5,244 bases of DNA from CAYURR01 sp964446745 (GTDB lineage Bacteria > Bacillota > Clostridia > Lachnospirales > WQUN01), in the NCBI GenBank assembly GCA_964446745.1, contig CAYURR010000192.1, forward strand, positions 1 to 5,244, read 5' to 3'. Positions 1-5,244 of this stretch are shown here, piece after piece; the stretch's first letter is position 1, and every line of letters starts with the position of its first letter. The position numbers and the translations under genes are program-made. Under the pieces are notes generated by a model. That model searched no databases. It was given only the letters and a program-made list of their open reading frames with translations, and was not told the origin of the DNA.

Positions 1-1
1 C

Positions 2-751
2 GGATTTAGCCGCGGATATATCTTTGAAAACGACGAGTGTGGGATGTATTCGTCAAACACTTTTGAGTGGTGTATGGAAGGCATAAACCCCGAGATCCAC
101 AATTTGCAAAGGCTGCCGATGGAGACCCTCGCGAGCTCAACCACTTTGTTGGAGCAGACGGGCATGAACATAGTAAGGTCTTTAGATGATTTGCTGCCCG
201 AGGAACGCGCGGTCATCGAACCACAGGGGATCAAGGCCATGCTGCAGTTCGCGATACATGACAAGGGTAAGCTCGTAGGCTTTGTGGGCTTTGACGACTG
301 CGTGAACGAACGTATGCCGGTCACGACCGAGATAGATGAGATCGGCACGATATCACATGTATTGGGGACTTTTTTAATCAAGCATCGCACATATGAAGCC
401 GAGCAAAAGAGCTTTGCGGCCCTCGAGACAATAGTAAACAACATTGGAAACGCACTGTATGTGGTAGATCGGGACAGCTACAAGATATTATTTGACAACG
501 AATATGCGCAAAGGATCACAAAGGGCTCGATAGTACATGAGTATTGCTATGAGGCGTATAGGGGTAATACCTCGCCGTGCTCAGATTGCCCTATGAAGGG
601 ACTTAAGGAGGGCAGAACCCAATGCTCATCCGATGCGTTTAACCGAAAGCTCGGGATATACACAAAGGCTGTAGCCACGGCGATTGAGTGGCATGGCAAC
701 AAAAACGCATGCCTGATAAGTTGTACAGACATTTCGGAGTATAAGATGTAG
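2..751 (+). CDS. GAF-PAS sensor protein, C-terminal part (5' end outside window)
   Basis: The frame is open from base 2, so the Met codon at 44 is internal: the residues before it (FSRGYIFEND) belong to the same GAF domain core, which continues with NTFEWC, a pattern common in clostridial signalling proteins. About 249 residues are visible. The GAF part covers roughly window residues 1-133, ending in a helix with FLIKHRTYEAEQ. A PAS domain follows (about residues 138-246): it starts near ETIVNNIGNALYVVD and closes with the usual CTDISEYK. The PAS carries a cysteine cluster, with Cys codons at 545, 578, 587 and 623, the middle two forming PCSDCP. The protein stops (TAG 749-751) two residues after the PAS end, where such proteins usually run into a GGDEF or kinase domain, so no output domain is seen; one could lie upstream. 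Neither ligand nor partner can be told from the sequence. It is probably co-transcribed with the c-di-GMP phosphodiesterase gene downstream, for which it may act as a sensor (inference). Confidence 0.85.
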   Translation, partial: GFSRGYIFENDECGMYSSNTFEWCMEGINPEIHNLQRLPMETLASSTTLLEQTGMNIVRSLDDLLPEERAVIEPQGIKAMLQFAIHDKGKLVGFVGFDDCVNERMPVTTEIDEIGTISHVLGTFLIKHRTYEAEQKSFAALETIVNNIGNALYVVDRDSYKILFDNEYAQRITKGSIVHEYCYEAYRGNTSPCSDCPMKGLKEGRTQCSSDAFNRKLGIYTKAVATAIEWHGNKNACLISCTDISEYKM

Positions 752-760
752 TGCTCGACG

Positions 761-772
761 CGCCTGCGGGCG
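761..772 (+). promoter_or_regulatory. Small GC hairpin with UNCG-type loop, before the RBS of the EAL gene
   Basis: CGCC (761-764) can pair with GGCG (769-772) around the loop TGCG, giving a C(UGCG)G tetraloop in RNA, a member of the unusually stable UNCG class. It lies 9 nt after the upstream stop codon, and its last base is the first G of the Shine-Dalgarno tract. It may lower free initiation and be opened by ribosomes finishing the upstream gene. There is no T run after it, so it is not a terminator. The pairing is visible; the role is inference, and a 4-bp stem can arise by chance. Confidence 0.35.
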
Positions 773-780
773 GAGAGGGG
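772..780 (+). promoter_or_regulatory. Ribosome binding site deciding the GTG start at 788
   Basis: The purine tract GGAGAGGGG ends 7 nt before a GTG codon at 788. The next in-frame ATG, at 803, would be 22 nt away and would remove part of the run-up to the membrane segment, so GTG 788 is the better start. Confidence 0.75.
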
Positions 781-787
781 TGTTTCC

Positions 788-2542
788 GTGTCTTATGGTT
801 ACATGCTGTTAATCGGGTTTGTCGCGGCCATCGTCTGTTTGTTTGTATTGCTGCGCAGATATATAAAGATGAAGGAAAAAGCCGAATTCTATGCGCTCGT
901 GAGCGAGCAAACCCCGCCTACATACTTTGAGTATGATATCAAGCACGGTAGGATGCATAGCTCATTAGCGCTGGCGGATCTCTATGGCGCGTTTAGTAAT
1001 AACTATAAATACATGGTAATGGAAAACTTCCCCGAATGCGCGGTCACCTCCGGTAATGTGCATCCCGATGACTGCGAGCGATACATGGCGTTCTATGATG
1101 CTATCAAAACCGGCAAGATAGAAAAAGGCGGTATAGAGCTGCGTATATTGAACGATTACTACGGCAAATACATATGGAGTTATGTGTTTGTAAAAACGCT
1201 CAAACGTTGGCGTGGAAAGCCGCAGAAGGCACTCGGTATCATCCTCGACCTGAATTACACGGATAAGCTCACCGGTATAGATAACAAATATAAATTCGCA
1301 AGCGACGCGACGCGCTTACTCGCCGCGCGAGATGGATATAATGCCCAAGGGCAGTTTGCCATTGTGTTGGTTGATCTATATAACTTCAAATTGTTTAACG
1401 AGATAAACGGCTATGACTATGGCGACATGCTTTTAAAGCATATGGCCGAGGTCATTTGCTCGTCGACGGTTGAGGGTGAACTCTGTGCGCATTTCTTCTC
1501 TGATCATTTTATATTGATGCTCAGATACGACGGGCGTGAGGAGCTCACGGCCAGACTGGAAAAAATCTTGAGCGATATCAGTAGGCTCGATTTCCTGTCG
1601 GACAAGAGCTATACGATAACCCCGTATGCGGGTGTATATGTGCCGGATGACAGGTCGATATCGATCGACACGGCTATCGATAGGGCGCGTCTCGCACAGG
1701 TCGGTATAAAGGGGCGCGGCGAAAGCAATGTCGCGTTTTTTGAGGAGACCATCAAGAACACGCTCGTACGTAGGCAGGAGATCGAAAACTCCATGGAAGC
1801 CTCGCTGCAAAATAAACACTTCGTGATATACATCCAGCCTAAATATAGGCTCGAGGATGAGCAGATCTATGGCGGTGAGGCCCTCGTGCGCTGGAAGAAC
1901 GCGGACACTTTGATTTCACCGGACGAGTTCATCCCGCTGTTTGAACAAAACGGCTTCATCACAAAGCTCGATATGTATGTATTCGAGAGCGTGTGTAAGA
2001 TGCAACGTGCTTGGATTAATAGCGGATACACTGTCGTACCGATATCGGTCAACTTTTCACGGCTTCACATCTTTAACCCGCAGTTCGCACGTACACTCGC
2101 GGATATAGCCAATGCGCACGGCGTGCCGCATCATTTGCTCGAGATCGAGATCACGGAGACCATCGCGTTTAAAAACGAGCAGGTCATCGCAAAGGTCATC
2201 GGTGAGCTCGCAAGCTTTGGCTTCACGCTATCCATAGATGACTTCGGCTCAGGATATTCGTCGCTCGGTATGCTCAAGAACCTACCGTTTAACGCGATAA
2301 AGATGGACCGCAGCTTCTTCGGGGAGTACACGGACATCAACAGGGCAAAGGCTGTAATAGGCAATGTTATAACGCTATCTAAGCAACTTGGTATCGTGAC
2401 CGTTGCGGAGGGTGTAGAAACGAAGGAGCATATTACGTTCCTACGGGAGCTTCAATGCGATATCGTGCAGGGATATTATTACGCTAAGCCGTTGCCCGAA
2501 ACAGAATTCACCGAGAGACTGCATACAGAGAGGACTGCATAA
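788..2542 (+). CDS. Membrane-anchored PAS-GGDEF(degenerate)-EAL protein, probable c-di-GMP phosphodiesterase
   Basis: This 584-residue protein starts at GTG. Residues about 6-22 form one membrane helix followed by the basic stretch RRYIKMKEK, placing the rest in the cytoplasm. A PAS domain of the PAS_3 kind covers about 33-155 (VHPDDCERY, then the closing GIILDL). A GGDEF domain covers about 157-318: it starts with DKLTGIDNK and keeps Asp196 and NFK, but the signature reads FSDHF (residues 237-241) and there is no RxxD inhibitory site, so cyclase activity is unlikely. The EAL domain (about 332-580) looks fully active: Glu364-Ala-Leu, Asn422, Glu454 and Glu457 in the EITE motif, Asp484-Asp485 in DDFGSGYSS, Lys505, Glu541 and Glu544 in AEGVE, and Gln561 in QGYYYAKP. 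In the EAL family these residues bind metals and hydrolyse c-di-GMP to pGpG. Degenerate GGDEF domains in known relatives can bind GTP and stimulate the EAL part; whether that applies here is inference. The gene lies 36 bp after the GAF-PAS gene and 1 bp before the aromatic enzyme gene. Confidence 0.9.
   Translation: MSYGYMLLIGFVAAIVCLFVLLRRYIKMKEKAEFYALVSEQTPPTYFEYDIKHGRMHSSLALADLYGAFSNNYKYMVMENFPECAVTSGNVHPDDCERYMAFYDAIKTGKIEKGGIELRILNDYYGKYIWSYVFVKTLKRWRGKPQKALGIILDLNYTDKLTGIDNKYKFASDATRLLAARDGYNAQGQFAIVLVDLYNFKLFNEINGYDYGDMLLKHMAEVICSSTVEGELCAHFFSDHFILMLRYDGREELTARLEKILSDISRLDFLSDKSYTITPYAGVYVPDDRSISIDTAIDRARLAQVGIKGRGESNVAFFEETIKNTLVRRQEIENSMEASLQNKHFVIYIQPKYRLEDEQIYGGEALVRWKNADTLISPDEFIPLFEQNGFITKLDMYVFESVCKMQRAWINSGYTVVPISVNFSRLHIFNPQFARTLADIANAHGVPHHLLEIEITETIAFKNEQVIAKVIGELASFGFTLSIDDFGSGYSSLGMLKNLPFNAIKMDRSFFGEYTDINRAKAVIGNVITLSKQLGIVTVAEGVETKEHITFLRELQCDIVQGYYYAKPLPETEFTERLHTERTA
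2527..2534 (+). promoter_or_regulatory. Ribosome binding site of the aromatic fusion gene, inside the EAL gene
   Basis: AGAGAGGA lies in the last codons of the phosphodiesterase gene, about 9 nt before ATG 2544. Its position within the upstream coding region, with the stop and start 1 bp apart, suggests translational coupling. Confidence 0.6.
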
Positions 2543-2543
2543 A

Positions 2544-4028
2544 ATGAACGACCGGCTCGCGGAGCTGCGCAATGAGATTGATACCGTGGACGATGGGATA
2601 AAGGCATTGTTTGAGAGGCGCATGGGGCTCGTAAAAGAGGTAAAGGCATATAAGCGGCAGCACAAAGTTCCGACCCTAAACGCGTCGCGCGAGCAGTCGA
2701 TCGTCGACCGTGTGACATCGGATCAAGACGCGTTGATGGCTCAATATACGACGCGCTTGTTTACGCATATGTTTGAGATGTCACGGGAATATCAAAACGC
2801 GGGTGACACGATGTATGGGCTGCTCGGCGAGAAGCTCTCGCACAGCCTGTCGCCTCAGATACATGCGATGCTCGGAAACTCAGCCTACAGGATCAAAGAG
2901 GTAGCTCCAGATGGGCTCGATGCGTTCATGACCGGACGCGCGTTCAATGCGATCAATGTGACGATACCATACAAGCAAGCCGTGATGAAGCATTGCGCAT
3001 GGCTGTCACCGGAGGCAAAACGTATAGGATCGGTCAACACGATCGTAAACAGAGACGGCAAGCTATACGGCTACAATACGGACTATTACGGATTTTCGTA
3101 TCTTGCGGCTCTTACAAATACATCGGTTAGGGATGTGTTTGCGGGTAAAAAGGTGCTGATCTTAGGCAGCGGTGGCACATCGCTGACTGCCAAGGCGGTC
3201 GCGGAGGATAACGGCGCTCGTGAGATCATCGTAATATCGCGTACCTCCGAGCACAACTACGACTCCTTGCATATGCATGCAGACTGCGAGGTCTTGATAA
3301 ATACTACCCCTGTCGGCATGTATCCGAACGAGGAGCCAAGCCCGGTCGGGTTTGAGTTGTTGCAGACATACAAAAACCTTTGTGTGGTGATCGATGTAAT
3401 CTATAATCCATTGCGCACGACATTGTTGCAGTATTCAAAGGAACTCGGCATACCGTATATAAACGGATTACCTATGCTCGTCGCACAGGCCTGTAGGGCA
3501 CACAGTATATTCTTTGGTGAGATCGAATCGGACGAAGCAGGGGATATAAAACCGGACGAACGTGTCGAACGGATCACCGATGCGATCCAAAACGACGCGT
3601 CAAACATCATCTTGGTAGGGATGCCGGGCAGCGGGAAAACCACGCTCGCTAAGAAGATAGCCGCGATGACCGGACGCAGATTTGTGGATACGGATACGGA
3701 GATAGAAAGGGTAGCGGGCAAAAGTATACCGCGCATCTTTCAAGAGGATGGAGAGGCACATTTCAGGGGACTCGAATCGGATGTAATAGATAGGGTATGT
3801 AAGGAAAAGAATGCCGTGATCGCAACAGGAGGAGGCGCGGTGCTCGCGGAGCGAAACCGCCGTATGCTGATGCGAAACGGACAAGTGATTTGGGTACAGC
3901 GTGAAATCAATAAGCTCAGCACTTTTGGCCGTCCGCTGTCAAAAAGCCCGGAAGTACTTGCAGCTATGTATAATGAGCGTGAACCGCTCTATAGGCAGGT
4001 GTCTGATTGCTCGGTTTCGGCCTTTTAG
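2544..4028 (+). CDS. aroQ-aroE-aroK: Trifunctional chorismate mutase / shikimate dehydrogenase / shikimate kinase
   Basis: One 494-residue cytoplasmic chain joins three aromatic-pathway enzymes. Residues 1-84 are an AroQ chorismate mutase (chorismate to prephenate): aligned by eye with the E. coli P-protein, Arg9, Arg26, Lys37, Arg49, Glu50, Ser80 and Gln84 match the active site, while the equivalent of Asp48 is Asn46. Residues about 89-326 are shikimate dehydrogenase (3-dehydroshikimate plus NADPH to shikimate): SLSP binds substrate, NVTIPYK holds catalytic Lys144, NTD holds Asp180, GSGGTS is the nucleotide loop, SRT fits the NADP phosphate, and NTTPVGMYP and the NGLPMLVAQA end are present. 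It is compact, with a short stretch between SRT and NTTP. After a linker, residues about 353-494 are shikimate kinase: Walker A GMPGSGKTT, DTD (382-384), FRGLE with Arg408, GGG (429-431), lid Arg463 in RPL, and Arg479 in REPLY. The chain ends about 10 residues after REPLY, roughly 15-25 residues earlier than E. coli or mycobacterial AroK. The stop TAG is followed at once by an in-frame TAA. The gene is probably co-transcribed with the EAL gene. Confidence 0.93.
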   Translation: MNDRLAELRNEIDTVDDGIKALFERRMGLVKEVKAYKRQHKVPTLNASREQSIVDRVTSDQDALMAQYTTRLFTHMFEMSREYQNAGDTMYGLLGEKLSHSLSPQIHAMLGNSAYRIKEVAPDGLDAFMTGRAFNAINVTIPYKQAVMKHCAWLSPEAKRIGSVNTIVNRDGKLYGYNTDYYGFSYLAALTNTSVRDVFAGKKVLILGSGGTSLTAKAVAEDNGAREIIVISRTSEHNYDSLHMHADCEVLINTTPVGMYPNEEPSPVGFELLQTYKNLCVVIDVIYNPLRTTLLQYSKELGIPYINGLPMLVAQACRAHSIFFGEIESDEAGDIKPDERVERITDAIQNDASNIILVGMPGSGKTTLAKKIAAMTGRRFVDTDTEIERVAGKSIPRIFQEDGEAHFRGLESDVIDRVCKEKNAVIATGGGAVLAERNRRMLMRNGQVIWVQREINKLSTFGRPLSKSPEVLAAMYNEREPLYRQVSDCSVSAF

Positions 4029-4035
4029 TAAGATA

Positions 4036-4473
4036 TTACGCCTTTTTGTTTCGAAACACTATGAGCTTACTGATGATATAGTTGCCGACGATCACGAGGG
4101 ACATCGTAAAGCCCTTGCATAGAAACTCCGGTAGGCTCATGTACTCGATTAATAGAATCAGTAACACGGTCTCCATAACATATGTAGCGAACCGCCCTGC
4201 GCCGAATTTAAGCACCTCGGTTAGCAGGGTTTTTATATGCCATTCGTGAGACAAAAATACGAATTTTTTATTTACGATAAAAGCGAACACGAGCGCGACA
4301 GCCGATGAATAGGTGTTCGACCAAAAAACATTCTGCCCAAGCACGGAGAGCACCATATATAACGCATATGCGAGTATAGTCGTCAGCAAGCCGCATATTA
4401 GGTACGCTTTGACCTCCCTGTCCGCAAGGATGTGTTTGACTATAGACATCGCCTTATCGATCAGATTCTTCAT
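4036..4473 (-). CDS. gtrA: GtrA-family membrane protein, probable polyprenyl-phosphate-sugar flippase
   Basis: This 145-residue protein has four predicted membrane helices (about residues 22-43, 50-68, 92-110 and 118-138) and the marks of the GtrA/DPMS family: FIVNKKFVF after helix 2, a charged loop leading to EVLKFGAGRF before helix 3, and NYIISKLIVFRNK at the end. Its length is usual for the family. GtrA proteins are thought to move undecaprenyl-phosphate-linked sugars from the inner to the outer face of the membrane, or to assist the partner glycosyltransferase. The ATG at 4471-4473 lies inside the end of the glycosyltransferase gene (20-bp overlap) and has a good binding site, AAGGGAG (4481-4487 read on the minus strand), 7 nt upstream. 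The overlap supports joint translation with that partner. The sugar and acceptor cannot be read from the sequence. It is convergent with the aromatic gene, with 7 bp between the stop codons. Confidence 0.9.
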   Translation of the reverse strand: MKNLIDKAMSIVKHILADREVKAYLICGLLTTILAYALYMVLSVLGQNVFWSNTYSSAVALVFAFIVNKKFVFLSHEWHIKTLLTEVLKFGAGRFATYVMETVLLILLIEYMSLPEFLCKGFTMSLVIVGNYIISKLIVFRNKKA

Positions 4474-5242
4474 TCAAAAACTCCCTTATCACATAAATAG
4501 GACGCTGCTTGATCTCCTCAAAGATACGGCCGATGTACTCGCCCATCAGACCCAAAACCATCAACACGATACCCTGTGAACAAAGGATGACCGCGACGAT
4601 AGACGACCAGCCCGTGATCGTCGTGTCCGTAAATAGCTTCTGATACAACACGACCAGCAAATAAATAAAGCTCAAGAAACTAATAAGAAATCCCAAGGTT
4701 GTTGCGATCTTTAGCGGCTTGTACGAAAACGCCGTGATGCCGTCCATTGCGAATTTGATCATCTTGGCTAGTGGGTACTTTGTTTCACCCGCGAAGCGCT
4801 CCTCTCGCACATATTCGACAGCGGTCTGCTTAAAGCCTATCCAGCTCACCAGGCCACGAATGTAGCGGTTGCGTTCGTTTAGGCGGTTCATCGCGTCGCA
4901 GACCTTGCGATCGATAAGACGAAACTCGCCCGTATCCACGGGCAGATCCACCGTCGTCATCTTACGCAGCAAACGGTAATAAAGCTTTGCGGTAAGCTTT
5001 TTAAACGCGGTTTCGCCCTTTCGCATGATGCGCTTGCCATATACGACCTCGTAACCCTCGCGCCATTTCTCAATCATTTGCGGCAGTACCTCAGGTGGGT
5101 CTTGCAAGTCGCAGTCGATGACCATGATGGCCTGACCGAGCGCATGCTCCATACCGGCCGTAATCGCGGCCATGTGCCCAAAGTTTCGTGAGAAGCAGAT
5201 GCATTTGACATGCTTGTCTGTAGCGCATATGCTTAGTAATAT
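4454..5242 (-). CDS. GtrB/DPM1-like family 2 glycosyltransferase, 5' end outside window
   Basis: The frame stays open to the window edge. The first Met in view (5171-5173) is internal, because the residues before it (SRNFGH) form the conserved GT2 motif continuing into MAAITAGMEHA. 262 residues are visible; the missing start should hold the first strand and the DDGS motif, some 60 residues. Seen are the metal-binding DxD in DCDLQDPPE (Asp43 and Asp45 of the visible part), DTGEFRLIDR, the RNRYIRGLVSWIGF stretch, and RFAGETKYP before the membrane part. Two membrane helices follow (about 177-199 and 212-234), then the GEYIGRIFEEIKQRPIY tail typical of polyprenyl-phosphate glycosyltransferases such as GtrB, CsbB and YkcC. 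Such enzymes transfer a sugar from a nucleotide sugar to undecaprenyl phosphate on the cytoplasmic side. The overlapping GtrA gene is the expected partner. Donor sugar is unknown. The reading is firm for the family, less so for the exact substrate. Confidence 0.92.
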   Translation of the reverse strand: MLLSICATDKHVKCICFSRNFGHMAAITAGMEHALGQAIMVIDCDLQDPPEVLPQMIEKWREGYEVVYGKRIMRKGETAFKKLTAKLYYRLLRKMTTVDLPVDTGEFRLIDRKVCDAMNRLNERNRYIRGLVSWIGFKQTAVEYVREERFAGETKYPLAKMIKFAMDGITAFSYKPLKIATTLGFLISFLSFIYLLVVLYQKLFTDTTITGWSSIVAVILCSQGIVLMVLGLMGEYIGRIFEEIKQRPIYVIREFLNEESDR

Positions 5243-5244
5243 GT

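Noticed and set aside
752..787. Promoter for the EAL gene in the spacer.
   Set aside because: Only 36 bp, GC-rich, no -10 or -35 like sequence; the spacer holds a hairpin and a ribosome binding site.
1650..1690. Cluster of GATATCGATCGA-like short palindromes, considered as a binding site.
   Set aside because: They encode the normal stretch SISIDTAIDRA of the GGDEF domain with codons rich in ATC, GAT and CGA; no spacing or symmetry beyond chance.
1433..1819. 128-codon open frame on the minus strand inside the GGDEF region.
   Set aside because: No recognisable motif or good start context; it lies fully opposite a well-supported coding region.
4028..4047. Possible terminator for the plus-strand block: GTAA/TTAC stem (4028-4039) followed by CC and five T.
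   Set aside because: The stem is only four pairs, mostly A-T, and would not be expected to stop transcription alone.
4048..4057. Perfect 10-bp palindrome GTTTCGAAAC near the convergent junction, and a second GTTTCG at 4014-4019 that could pair with its right half.
   Set aside because: It lies in the coding end of gtrA (VFRN), has no T run on the proper side for either direction, and the longer pairing needs a loop of about 30 nt. It is too weak for a terminator or operator call.
3901..4122. Open frame overlapping the aro gene end, considered as the lost C-terminus of shikimate kinase by frameshift.
   Set aside because: The residues after 4028 in this frame do not resemble the AroK end, and the stretch lies antisense to gtrA. 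It is a shadow frame.

Overview
The window holds five protein-coding genes in two convergent blocks and no RNA gene, mobile element or CRISPR array that I can see. Two of the five genes run off the window edges. Estimated by eye, base composition is near 48-50% G+C. Strong purine-rich Shine-Dalgarno sites, a GAF/PAS/GGDEF/EAL sensory style common in Clostridia, and a fused aromatic-pathway enzyme with the compact shikimate dehydrogenase type of that group together suggest a Gram-positive anaerobe of the class Clostridia (Lachnospiraceae or a relative). This assignment rests on family resemblance, not on a marker gene.

Plus-strand block (1-4028). First comes the 3' part of a GAF-PAS sensor protein that stops right after its PAS domain and shows no output domain. 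It is followed 36 bp later, in the same reading frame, by a membrane-anchored PAS-GGDEF-EAL protein. That protein has a ruined GGDEF signature but a complete set of EAL catalytic residues, so it is most likely a cyclic-di-GMP phosphodiesterase. One base after its stop codon begins a 494-residue fusion of chorismate mutase (AroQ type), shikimate dehydrogenase (AroE) and shikimate kinase (AroK). The spacing suggests one transcript. The kinase part keeps its main catalytic motifs but lacks the usual last stretch of the fold.

Minus-strand block (5244-4036). A GtrB/DPM1-like family 2 glycosyltransferase, cut at its 5' end by the window edge, overlaps by 20 bp a GtrA-family four-helix membrane protein. 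This pair typically loads a sugar on undecaprenyl phosphate and moves the lipid-linked sugar across the membrane for decoration of wall polymers or other glycans. The two blocks end tail to tail with only 7 bp between the stop codons and no convincing terminator.

No clearly new system is visible. The most interesting points are the tight link between a c-di-GMP signalling gene and aromatic amino acid biosynthesis, the three-domain aromatic enzyme with its shortened kinase end, the dead GGDEF/live EAL pairing, and a small UNCG-type hairpin next to the ribosome binding site of the phosphodiesterase gene.
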